A stretch of DNA of 64,000 nt from Chlamydoabsidia padenii (Eukaryota; Mucoromycota; Mucoromycetes; Mucorales; Cunninghamellaceae). Within the stretch, counting starts at the first letter, position 1. Each line of letters starts with the position of its first letter. Positions 34,966 through 47,200 of this stretch are shown here, piece by piece. Made by a program: the position numbers and the translations under genes. The notes beneath the pieces are model-generated. The model saw only the letters and a list, made by a program, of their open reading frames with translations. It ran no database searches and had not been told where the DNA came from. The stretch lies in the NCBI GenBank assembly GCA_025330725.1, contig JAIWND010000018.1:248001-312000 (forward strand), given 5' to 3'.

Positions 34966-37900
34966 TTAATTCTTTTTTGACAAGCAAGACAAGACATCCA
35001 CCATATCTTCGCTTGTTTCCACATACCAATCAGCCATGGTTTTCTTATCAGCAGGACCCACCGAGATGGTAAACAAGAGATTATCCGACCCAGACGTCAC
35101 ATGTTGCTTCAATGCCCTGAACATGTCTTCATCTGTTCGATCATCACCAGCACAGAGTAAAAACCCAGCATGACCAGTTTGAGCCAAGGCATGTTTGACA
35201 GCTTGTCCTTTATTGATCGACATTGGACGGACTTCCAAATTCTTCTTGCCCACGAGGATTTCCACAGGTAATTTTGGTACAATGGCATCTTCTAGATGAT
35301 TTTGGCATTCTTTTGCTTGGAATTCACTACACAAGAGTTGGTTAGTTTTGTTACAAGTATGGATCGCCATTACTTACGCAAAGGATTCAGGTTCGGTCTT
35401 GCGATAATGCCAGGTCAAAGAGCCTCGTTTTTCTTCAATAAAACTGCCAGGGGTACGTTCAGAGTAATATTGGAAAATTTCACGCACATCGTCCTTCCAT
35501 GACATGTCGACTTGATCGATATAGTTGATCCAATGTGTGGTGCCAGGGAATCGCATGAAGCATCCGTGTTCGGCTGAAAAGCCAAGTTGGGGAATATCGC
35601 CCAGCCATGTTTCAAGGAATTGTTGATCACGTCCTGATACCACCCATACAGAGTTGGAGCTGTTTTCAGTGAGTTGTTTTAAAGTGGACTTTAATTTATC
35701 GGTAGGTTGAGCTTGATCGGGTGAGTCCACAATAGGTGCAAGAGTACCCTAGTCAAGTAAAACAGAAAAAAAAAAAAAGTTAATAATAATCATTACCCTC
35801 TGTTTTCTTTTTTTATACTTACATCGTAATCAAGGAAGATGGCTGCCTTTGATACGTTTTGATATTCGATGAGGAGACGACTGGGATCAATCTTCGTGGC
35901 TGGTTTATAAAAAGTTGATTTACGACATGTCACGAGATTGTTGATCAAAGTGGTAGCCCAGTGCCTTGCAGTATGTGTATTGACAAAGTTCAAAAGTTGC
36001 TAATGATGATGAATTACGGTAAGACTTCCCCTTTCTTTTGTATTGTTATTATATTACCTTGGCCTTTTCTGCTTTCTCTTCATCAGACATGATGAGGCAT
36101 TCATTGATTGCACTTGATACCCAAGAATAGTCCCATGGATTGACAATAACAGCAGCACCCATACTACGAGCAGTTCCCGTGAATTCAGATAAGATCAATG
36201 GTCCATGTCGTTCTTCTTGAGCCACCACGAATTCAAAGCTTGTTGTATTCATACCATCACACACTGGAGTAATGAGACCAATATCGGCAGCAGTCAGTAA
36301 AGCGTAGAATTCATCTTGATCAATGTGTTGGTGATAATGATAGACAGGGGTGAATTCCATGGATCCAAATTGAGTGTTGATTCGATTGACGGTTTCTGCT
36401 ACTTTAGCTTCCATTTTTGGTGCATGGATCACGCCAGGAGAAGTCACTTCGATCAAAACTACCTACACAACAAAAAAAAAAAAAATGAGTACAAGCCAAA
36501 CCGGTTTCTTTTTTTCTTTTCTTACCTTGTCTTGCCATTCCGGGTAGTCGTACAAGAACTTTTCAAAAGCTTCCAATTTTTGTAAAAGTCCCTTCATAGG
36601 GTCAAACTTGTCTCGACCCACAATGATATACTTGTCAGCATAACGTTCACGAATAGCTTGGACTTTGGGAGCAATAGTAGGTCGGTGGCAGTTTTGTCGA
36701 GTACGTTCCACATCAATACCAATGGGATAAATTCCCAGAGTAACAAGGCCATGTTTTGCTTCGACACCAGAAGGAGTACATTCATAGCCCAAAATACGAG
36801 TACAGTTGGATGAGAAGTGTCGGGCGTAATTATAGGTCTAACATAAAATAAAGCGTAATCAGTATCCACCCCTTCCCACTTTTTCTTTTCTTTTCCCTTA
36901 CTTGGAATCCAACAAGATTGGCACCCAGCATACCATTTAAAAGTTCACGTCGATCTATATAGGTCTCAGTTAGTAAAAAAGTAAAAGTTTCCTCCATTTT
37001 TTTTTTTCAGTGTACTTACGAGGCAAGCACCGGAAGATTTCAGACGAAGGGAAAGGAGTATGCATAAACAACCCAATCAAGGCAGCAGGCTTCAGCTGAC
37101 GAAGCATTTGAGGTACCAATAAAAGATGATAATCTTGGATCCATACTGGGTAAAAGAAGAGAGAGAGAGAGAGGGAGAGAGTTAGTCGGGATTTTAATTC
37201 CGAATTCCTTTTTTCTTACCCAAATCACCAGGTTCATAGTTATCGGCAATAGTTTGAGCAAAGATTTGGTTGACAGCCACATAGTCATCCCAGTACTTCA
37301 TTCCATCGATCTTTTCATCCCACATGACATAATGAAACAAGGGCCAAAGTACTATATAAAAAGAATTCCGCCCCCCATCGGTCCGACAATGAATTAAATA
37401 AATATGATATCATACCAAAGATAAAAGACCCCCGTTATAGTAAAAAGTACCGCAAATCCCGATGAGAATTTGTTCTATCTATTTCTTTACCTTGTTTACA
37501 GTAACCATCATAATGACCATGAGATTGATTATTTTTGGTAAATACAGGGAGCATCTTGTGACGATTGAGGAGGGTTTGAGTGAGGTTGTTCTTTTGAATA
37601 TCATGCAGATCATCCGGAGATACTTGTTGATCCGTGAATTCAGACTTGATTTGACCCATTCCACCAATGACCAGAGTGTCGTAATGTTCTTTTAATGATT
37701 CAGTGCCAGCATAGATAGCAGAATGACCAGATCGAGGCTTGATGTCCCACATATCAGATTGTCCAAGGGAAGGAGCCAAAGAGCGTCTTCGAGATATATT
37801 GGAGATGGGTGCTTCAATATCATCATCAGGTTGTTGCTTAGATCCAGCAGAGTCTTGTTGTCGCGTTTGTTGGTCAAGATGGTGAGCACTTTTTTGGTAA

Positions 37901-38112
37901 TGGTCTTGATGTTGGTGTCGTCTTTGTGATTCTTCTTTTCGGTTCAGGCTGGCAAGCTTTTCTTCTTGAGTCATGGGCACCGTAAAGTGGAAGGGAAGGT
38001 GATTGACGACTGTAATTACTTTACCTGTCACTTGAGCATGTTCTTCACCTTGAGCCTTGAGTAGATTACGAAGTTGTTCACGATCAATTACTTGGGAATC
38101 GCGGTGCACCAT
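34966..38112 (-). CDS. TPS2: Trehalose-6-phosphate synthase/phosphatase fusion (TPS2-like)
   Basis: The enzyme hydrolyses trehalose-6-phosphate to trehalose; family members carry a GT20 synthase-like domain before the HAD phosphatase. Exons: 38112-37491, 37351-37220, 37145-37020, 36954-36902, 36837-36526, 36462-36058, 35999-35823, 35748-35378, 35326-34966, total 2559 bases, 852 residues. Residues 1-200 are a disordered extension rich in Gln, His and Ser. The GT20-like part has LWPLFHYVMWDEKIDGMKYW, VWIQDYHLLLVPQMLRQL, GLFMHTPFPSSEIFRCLP and VGRDKFDPMKG. The phosphatase part has FLDYDGTLAPIV (DxDxT/V, split by an intron), SGRD and CAGDDRTDEDMF. The GT20 RLD arginine is Lys (DKFD), so the synthase half may be inactive and regulatory, as in yeast TPS2. 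The phosphatase motifs look intact. Confidence 0.92.
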
Positions 38113-38746
38113 GATGTGTTATATATAAAATAATACAAGTTTATAAAAAGTAAAAATTAAAAAAAAAAATGCAAAAGAGCAGTAAGAATAAAAGTAAAAT
38201 GTGAAGAAATAGAAGAAAAAGAAGAGAGAAAAGGGAAATCAAGAGCGGCATTATTTATAAGTGAAGGAGAGCGGCGATTGAAATTCAAAAAATGACACCT
38301 AGCTTCTTCGAACTTTGTCGAACTTTCTTCGGCTGTTGAACGGAAGAAGTCACCCTGATGAGTATCTAAAAAGATCCATCACCAGGATAACAAAATAGGG
38401 CTATTACTACATTGTATAATATTTATTCTTTGTCAAGGAAAAATGAAACGAGCAGAGTTATTCCATGCTATACTATTCTTAGCCAATTGATCTGAGATTG
38501 TCCATTGCTTGATCAGTTAGTGGCCCTAATAGGTAAATCCATACCCACAGTGAATCGTACTTGATCATCACCCAATGGAGGACAGCCTGGGATTTCAAAT
38601 CCCGCTTTCGGGACAGAGCCAAAAAAAAAAAAAAAAAGTGACCTTGTCAAAAATGGTGAAACCAAAGAATTGAAAAGAAAGAAAGAAAAGCTGAACTCTT
38701 TTATTCGTTCCTCTTCCCCATATTTTTTTTTTATTTTTATAATTTG
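38113..38746. promoter_or_regulatory. Divergent promoter between TPS2-like and M16 genes
   Basis: This 634-bp spacer has GGCGATTGAAATTC (38272-38285) about 165 bp from the trehalose gene start, and the near-palindromic GGATTTCAAATCCCG (38590-38604) about 145 bp from the M16 start. Between them are inverted TTCGAACTTTGTCGAACTTT repeats (38307-38326). No gene was seen. Confidence 0.5.
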
Positions 38747-41700
38747 ATGGCACCAACAATAACAACTACTCTTTCTCAAACTGATCCGGTCGTTATACCA
38801 ACACCAATACCCCCATCACTTGCTACTTGTTTTCAACAACAAACACCTCTCACTCACTTTGAACAACAATGTCAGTTCTTTGTGGATCCTCAATCAACTA
38901 TCTTGGTATCGAAATATAAAAGTCCTCAAACAGGTCTCACTGTGGTTCATGTTAATCTTGATAGTAAGTCATTATATTGTGCATATGAAATCTTGACCCG
39001 TTTGTTAACAAATCATGTCTCCTTTTTAATTTTGAAGGTCCACTTGTGAGTGGGTTCCTTGCCGTCCCAACAGAAGGTAAAAAAGACAAAGAATCATTCA
39101 TTATCCTACTATACTTTGACTCACGATAACTTTTTATTTATTTATATAGCATTTGATGACAGAGGACTTGCCCATTGCACTGAACAGTAAGTGACATGAA
39201 ATGAAAAGGGACTGATTGGCATTAACAAAAACCCCTTTTATACATAAATCAGTTTGGTATTCCTTGGTAGTAAAAGCTATCCTTACAAAGGGGTACTGGA
39301 CTCATTTGCTACGCGTGCTTTTGCAAGAGGAACAAATGCCTGGACAGATATTGATCATACCTGTTATAGTAAGTTTGGCGTTTTGATTAGGATGGAATCA
39401 ATCGGGATTGACTTTAATGGACATTCTAATTCGATTGTTTTCTTTTTTGTTTTGTTTATTCCAGATATCATGACTGCTGGTGGTGAAGGCTTTTTACGAT
39501 TTTTACCTGTGTATGTCGATCACATATTGTATCCTACCTTGACAGAATCCGGATTTTGCACAGAAGTACATCATATCAATGGATCCGGTGAAAACGCAGG
39601 CAAGTACAAGAATAGTGTGTGTGTGTGTGTGTGTCTGGTACAACCAGCATGTCTGGTGGGTTGTCCTTGTGTAGCGATTCGATATTAACCTTATTTCTAT
39701 TTGTTTGGTTCTTCTAGGGGTAAATAAAATTCACTAGAACCAATGATACTGTTGGTGATTAATACTTCGAAACAACAAGAGCGACTCGTTTATTTACTTT
39801 TTAATTTGTCTCTTTCTCTTTTTAGGTGGTCTATAGTGAAGTACAAGCAAGGCAAAATACTCTTTTAGATCGGATGCAAAGTAGAATGCGACACCTGTTA
39901 TTCCCGGATGAAACTTGTGCCTATCGGAATGAACCTGGTGGTAAAATGGACTTTATACGACAATTGGACATTCAACAAGGTAAATACTGGATATTGCGTT
40001 TCATTCTGATGATACAATAACAGTTTGCTTATTAACCTTATTTATTTTATTTTTGTTATCGTTGTTATTCAACCTTCATTCATTGATGGTATTTAGTTCG
40101 ATCCTACCATCAAACTTATTACCGCCCTGATAATTTGTGTATTGTGATTGCTGGGGAATTGGATCAATCTCAACTATTCACCACACTGAATACAATCGAT
40201 CAGAATATCCTCACCCATAATCAACAACAACCTTCACCTCCACTTCATCTTTGTCAGCAAAAGCAGCAACGACGACGGCCTTGGTCATCCTGTCTCTCTT
40301 CCATACCTGATTTGGCACAGAACATCACTGAAACAGTTCTCTTCCCGGATCTTGATGAAACTATAGGTGCAATTAGTATATCTTGGCTGGGGCCTTTGGG
40401 TGATGTAAGAAACAAAAAAAAGGGGGGGTAATATCATAATGATACAAGTAATGGATTATAATATATAGGACTTTTTTGAAATGGTTGCAATACAAGTACT
40501 CAACTCTTATTTGGCGGATTCATCACTCTCTCCTCTCCAAAAACTACTGGTGGAAATCGACGATCCTCTTTGTACATGTAAGTTACACAAAAAACATCAC
40601 TTTTTTTTTAAAATAAAAAAAAATCCTAATGCTAACTCGCCGTGATCTAGTTGTGGATTTCTTACAAACAGAACATGCGCGGACTTCTATCACTATCAAC
40701 ATTGAAAATGTGCCTACTCCTTACGCTGAAATCGTGGTACCCATGGTTATAGATGCTCTAAATGACATTGTAGCAACTCAAAACATTGATATGGATCGGA
40801 TGTATACCTTGATAGATAGAGAACGTTTGAAGGTAAGCATAAAAGAGGGGGCGGGGACTGATAATATATCTAATTCAACTGATTCTTTGTTTCCTTCTAG
40901 GTGCTGGATGGTTATGAAAACAAATCACTTTATTGCGTCCCTTTTTCGATCATAAATGGCAAGTGATCGGCGTTTGAAATGTAGATCACACTAACTAGAC
41001 CTTTTTTTTTTTTTGTGTATGTAGACTTTATCTATGGACATGACATGGAAGAAAGTCTACAAAGAATCAAGCCATTGAATCAACTTTATCAGTTTACGAA
41101 AATGGACTGGATCCGATTATTGAAAAAGTAAGTGAAAACAGTGTGGTCATATTATATTTAACAGCGTAAACAATGTCTCATTCTAGATACTACACTGATG
41201 GATGTTATGTTGCTTTAATCGGGAAACCTTCATCTGAATTGGCGCATGATTTACAAAAGGAAGAAACGGACAGGGTAAAAAAACAACTATTGGATCATGG
41301 ACCGGCACAACTACAAGCTCTTGCCGCCCAACTCGACTGTGCAAACAAGCAAAACGAAGTCGAAATCCCTTGTCATGTTATGGATTCTTTCCCGGTACCC
41401 AATGCATCCGACATATCCTCTATAGATGTGATTACTGCTCGAAATCCTTCGCCTCTTCCTTACAAGACACAATTTAGGTAAATCTAGCTCTACACAATAG
41501 AATGTTTACTAACCAATGTACATTATACATAGAAACGAATTGCAAGCCTACATAGACAAGGACAAGGCCAATATACCTTACTTTATCCAATTCGATCGTA
41601 AGTAGGCAAATGAAAAAAAAAAAAAAAAACAATCTAACCACTGGCTTTATTCTTTTAGAAATACAATCAGCATTTACAACTATCTCTGTATATCTCAACA

Positions 41701-43737
41701 CTGGTGATATGCCTGCATACCTACGACCTTATGGGCGACTATATATGGAATCATTATTCTCACTGCCAATGGACGCCCTCAGGCAAGATAAACTGGCTAC
41801 ATCTTCCGATGATCTCATTCGACAACTCAACAGGGACACCATTGATTACCGCGTTATGCAAGGCAGGGGTCCATCATTTCGGGAATATATTGTGGTGACA
41901 CTAAAAGTCGAGGTAATGACACTTTAGCACACTATGTTAACATGTACTTAGATTGCTTCCTTCCTTTTTATATATAGACCAACAAGTATCGCCGGGGTGT
42001 TAGATGGCTGAATGACTTGCTGTGGCACACTGAATACACAATTGAAAAGTAAGTTTCAAAGATAACTACACGTAAAATTTAAAAAAAAAGAATTCACCTG
42101 TTTGCTTTAGATTGAAAACTGCCGCCAACAAGGTATTAAACGATATCCCTAAAGCCCGTCGGGATGGTAGGAAAGTAAGTAAAGGATGACTCGGAATGTA
42201 CTTGTCACTCACTTTTTAACTAGCTTGCCGAATGGGTTTTGCGTGCTTATCATCATGATGTCAAAAAATCCACCGAGGCAGCCTGTGATTACCTCTATCA
42301 ATCAAAATTTTTGGTGGATGTATTAGACAAGCTCGACGACAACACTTGCAATGAAGTATTAAAAGATATGGATGCTTACCGATCTATACGTGAGTCAATA
42401 ATTGGGGGAGAACCATGTGGCACTCGCTAACATTCTTTATGATTTGGTGGTATTGTATTAGTTTGTAAACGGGAAAACATCAGTGTCCATGTCATGGGAA
42501 ACATTCTTGGTACCAAAGATCCTAAATCGGCATTCAAATCTTGGAGGAAACAGGTAAAAAAAAAAAAAAAAGTCAACTCCGCTTATGTGATCAATCATGC
42601 GAAACTAATCCTTTGTAATCACCATAGATATCCAGTGGTCCAATTGCACCAATCACTAGAGCAAAAGATGTTCTTGGTCATCACGGGCATAACATAGGTC
42701 ACATTGTATGTAATAAGAAAAAAATAATGAAAATAAGAATGTCATTGAAATGGAATACCTAACAATATGGATTTATATTGGAATTAGGCTGTTATCATCA
42801 ACCAGCCATCAATGGAAAGTACATGCTCTGTACTCTCGGCTCCTGGTAAGTTCCGTTTACACTCATCGACATAGGTATATATATTAATTTTTTTTTCTTT
42901 ACGACAACCTAGGCCCTTCGGACTTTGGATCCCTTGATATCCCACCATTGATGGTACTCATTGAAATGCTACATACAGTAGAAGGTATTTTTTGGAAACA
43001 GGTGCGCGGAAAAGGACTTGCTTACCAATGCTGGATCATGGAAAACATTGAAGCTGGTACACTGTCACTTTGGATACTACAATCACCAGACGTTTCCAAA
43101 GCATACGAACAGATCAAGAATGTGATGGATCTCTTTGCCACTGGGGAGGTAAATGACACACAACAACAAAAAGTGACAATCTGACCATGCTAACCTTTTA
43201 CTTGCTCTCTCTCTCTCTCTAAATATATAGATGAACTTTGATCCTCATTCTTTAGAAGGTGCCAAAAGCAGCATTATATTCGACCTTGCCCAATCTGAAG
43301 CTACAAGATCCATTGCAGGTGTTCACTCGTTTATCAATCAAGTATTACGTCAAAACCAACCAGCCAAAAAGGTGTTTTTACAAGCTATCCAAACAGTCTC
43401 TCTGGAAGATGTACAACGGGTGCTGCACAAGTATCTTTTGTCTTTTTTCCAGATCGGTCAATGTGATCTGGTGGTTGTCAGCTCTCCTACCAAAATACAT
43501 GATATGATGGAAGGCTTTCGATCCTTGGGCTTTCCTCTATCACTCGTTTCCCCTGATAACATCTACTCTTCTTCTTCTTCTTCCTTGTCATTGTCTTTGT
43601 CATCCTTATCATCATCACTATCTTCTTCATCTTCATCGTCCGTCACGGGATATTCCTCTTCACTTTCTGTAACATCAACTCCTACTTCATCGCCATCATC
43701 ATCCCCTTCCATATCCTCCTCTTTACCTTTAGTATAG
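38747..43737 (+). CDS. M16 (inverzincin) metallopeptidase, YOL098C-like
   Basis: A large insulinase-family zinc peptidase of about 1110 residues. Exons: 38747-38963, 39038-39076, 39150-39186, 39253-39368, 39465 to about 39598, 39826-39979, 40097-40404, 40469-40577, 40651-40832, 40901-40958, 41025-41127, 41187-41477, 41533-41597, 41659-41912, 41978-42048, 42111-42174, 42224-42389, 42462-42553, 42628-42705, 42788-42845, 42913-43148, 43231-43737. The zinc motif HCTEH (HxxEH, split by an intron at 39187) precedes LVFLGSKSYPYKG. VVYSEVQARQN, with the third zinc ligand Glu region, follows. Inactive second-half domains continue to the end. Intron 10 has a GC donor (40959). The donor near 39599 is unresolved: GCAAGT gives the wrong phase. 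The C-terminal 60 residues are a Ser/Thr/Pro tail from repeated TCN codons. Confidence 0.88.
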
Positions 43738-44215
43738 TTAATATCCTTTCCCTTACCCCCTCTTATTTTGTTTTGTTAGAATTAGTATTACGTTATGTAA
43801 ATATGTGTTTTTGGGTTGTCGACTAAATAAAACTGCTGTCAAGCATCCTTTGACTCCATACAATTGTAAAAAAACTCTTTTTTTTTTTGGCATGTTATAA
43901 AGTGTCTTTTAACAGTGATGGAATGTCACGAGCTCTTGTGTGTTCTTTTATAACTGCAAATGAGTAACTTTGAGTCTCATTATGAAAACCAGCAAGGGCA
44001 AGACTATATCGAGTGCATGAGAGGAGATCTTTGAACCCCCGACTACTTGACGGGATATATAAATTTTACTTTTTTTTTTTTTTTTTTTTTTGACGTTTCA
44101 CTTCTTTTTTTGTCCATCTCAACAGTAAGTAACTTGAACAATCTTGATCGATACCTCACCACATGAACTTTGTTGTGCTCGAATTGATAATACTCTTTTT
44201 ATATATTACTTATAG
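43738..44215. promoter_or_regulatory. WDR6 upstream region
   Basis: AATAAA at about 43826 should end the M16 transcript. CTTTGAACCCCCGACTACTT (44029-44048) matches the recurrent motif, about 170 bp upstream of the WDR6 ATG. A T tract at 44071-44091 follows. GTAAGT (44126) and TATTACTTATAG (44204-44215) suggest an intron in the 5' leader. Confidence 0.45.
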
Positions 44216-47200
44216 ATGCTTGAAAAAGATCTCTTTGCTGGCATTGTCACCAGTCTTTGTTTTTATAATGAAGAAGTCTTGGTGGTCGGACACGGGCCAT
44301 TCCTAAAGTTATATAACGCAGTTAATGGAAAGCTGTTATCTTGTAAAGAGGTTTTACCCAACAATCGTATTCATCGTATTGTCTTTGGTAAAGTAGAACT
44401 TTTTTTTAGGCTTGGATCTTTTGTATTGTCGTTATTTTCTTTTTTTTAAAAATGTCCTCTTCTTGTTATAGTGCCTGATACTGATCTTGGTGGTGCCGAA
44501 ACCAAGACACTGGCTGTTTATGGATCCAAATATATTGCCATTGTTGACATTACTGTTGCTGGAGACGATACCAGGTAAACGATATAATCGTGACGAATGA
44601 ACTCGGGACACTCACTTTTTCTTTTTTCAAGTATCACGATCACGAATTCATTTGGCCCATTCTGCGATTGGATTATGGATATACAGTTTTTGAAAACAAA
44701 AGTAAAGCTCTATTAAGAAAATGTCAACCAATTGACTCACTTGATTGTTTTTTTTTTATTATTATTATTACTTTATAGGAAGATGGCAACTATGACCAAA
44801 TCGCCATAGCATATGCTCACAACTTTGTTGAAGTCTACAACATGACGACTCACGCCAAATCAATTCAATTGAATGTCTTTTACCGTGTCCAATGCAAAGT
44901 ACGGTGTATATTGTATTCAGCCCGATTCTACGGTACGACTCTGGGCGATCTCGTCCTTGCATCAGGGACGGTATTTAATCAAGTACATTTATGGAGGGTG
45001 AATGATCTGAACGAGGATGGCGACGGACAAGTGTCTCGGGAACTTATTGGACATGAAGGTGTGATATTTGGTGTGCGATTCAGTCAGGATGGAACCATGT
45101 TGGCCAGTGTATCCGACGATCGAACGATCAGGGTATGGTCTCTTGTGAACCCTAAACAAGCTCCCTTGGTGGTATATGGGCACACGGCTCGAGTGTGGGA
45201 TTGTCAATTCGTGGATGATTATCTTGTTAGTATCTCCGAAGACTCTACCTGCCGGGTGTGGAAAAATGGGTTAGTGGTGACTGATGAAGGTGATTCGAGT
45301 ATGGATTGTTTGGCTTGCTGGGAAGGACATGTGGGTAAGAACGTTTGGAGTTGTGCCATTAGTCCGGATCATAAAATGGTTGCTACTGGTGGTCAAGATT
45401 CTGGTGTGCGTCTTTGGTCTTTAACATCTATCAAGGAAAATAATATAGGTAAAGAGGAGGAATGGTGGTTAAATGGATATAGGCGCATATGGAACAAAAC
45501 TCTAACCTTTTTTTTTGGGGGGGGGAAATGGAGTAGACTCAGAAGAAGACCTAATTTGTATGCGACTGACGGATCAACACAGAGGAGATATGATTCGTAA
45601 CTTTGCTTTGGTGAATAACAATACAATCATGGCATCAACTGATCAAGGGTAAGTCCTCCAAAAGATAAAGAACACACAGACTTCTTACATTCTTCTATTC
45701 ACTTTTTTAGTCGCCTTATAAAATTTGATGTATCAACAAAGACACCAGAATGGGCTGAAGCTTACCAAGACGATGATTTGAAGGGCTACTCTGCTCTTGA
45801 ACAATCCAAATGTGGTCGTCTCATTGTCGCGGGTAGCATGGCAGGTGGGCTTCTCTTCTATAGTGCTCAAGGGGAATTCCAGCCTGTGAAATTAAGCTTA
45901 CACAGCAAGAGTGTATTCGCCGTAATCATCATTGGATCTCAAGGTAAGAGAACTAACCAATAAGGATTGTACTAATATGCTCTTCTAGTAAACGAATCTA
46001 TCTTTTATATTGTATCGTATTCCTTCAACAGTGATGTCTACTTTCATCGATTCGATATCACCGATATTAACAAGGTAAAACAAAACAGCATAATTAACAA
46101 TGACAAGATCACTTTCCCTTTCCCCTCATTAACCATTTGATTTAACTTTTAGCCCTCTATCACAACACCCTACATGATCAAACTACCTGAAATCACCACA
46201 ACCGTTATATCAGCTGCGTTGGTCGAATATCAAGGGATTCTGATTCTTGGATCAAAGGAAGCATCCATTGTTATCTACCGCTTGCCCGATTTGCCCAACT
46301 GCCTCGACAATAAATTACCAATCTACTCCAACATACAAGTACGAAGGGTGCATAAGAAACAAGGCTTTAGCAGGATCACCATCAAACAATCGACAAAGGG
46401 GCAACACACTATTACCAGCGATACTATTGAAAACGACAGCAACTGCATTACCTTTTGGACAACTGGACGCGATGGGTGCTACAATGAATACCGTCTCACC
46501 ATTTTAAAGTCTTCAGCTGTTACCCCTTCTTCATCCGATGATTGTGTACTTGGACTGGATAGTCGGGGTGATACTGTGACCGAAAGCGCTGATCTCAGGT
46601 TGGAAAAGGTGTATCGAAACAAGGTGACAAAAGGCTGGCTCGAAGGTGCTATTTTTATTGATGGGGAACTACTCTTATTAGGATTCTATCAAAAGTCCTT
46701 CTTTGTATACAATGAAACCAAGCGATACGAGGCAAGTGGATATCAAATATATCATAATAATATTAAACATTGTTGTTTTTATAGATGATATCTGTTGCAT
46801 GTGGTGGTGCACATAGACGCTGGCATTTTAATACTTTGGATGCCCGCCTAAACAATGCATCATTTGCTTTTGTGCGAAAGGAAGCGGTAAGTATTGTGAC
46901 TAGAAGGAAAACATGTTACTTATTTACATCTCTATAGATATACGCTTATATTCGTGATGGAACTAATACTGTTGACCGATTCCAAGAAAGCACTCTGCAG
47001 GTAATAGAAATACGAGAAGTTATAGATCATGATAACCAATTGAAGTTGCATCTAATCTAGCAAAACTACCATGGTCGAGAAGTGCGTACTATCAAATACC
47101 TAGGTAAGAATAAATAACAACAAAGCCAATATGTGATTTAATACTCTCTTTTTTTTTAATAGAATCGCCAGTTAATCAAGATAAAGCAAGCAATCCTATT

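Noticed and set aside
37181..37200. GTCGGGATTTTAATTCCG as another copy of the upstream motif
   Set aside because: Lies in an intron of the trehalose gene and matches poorly; probably chance.
41610..41927. Start of a separate gene at 41610
   Set aside because: The frame before 41659 is intron with an A tract; the exon belongs to the M16 gene.
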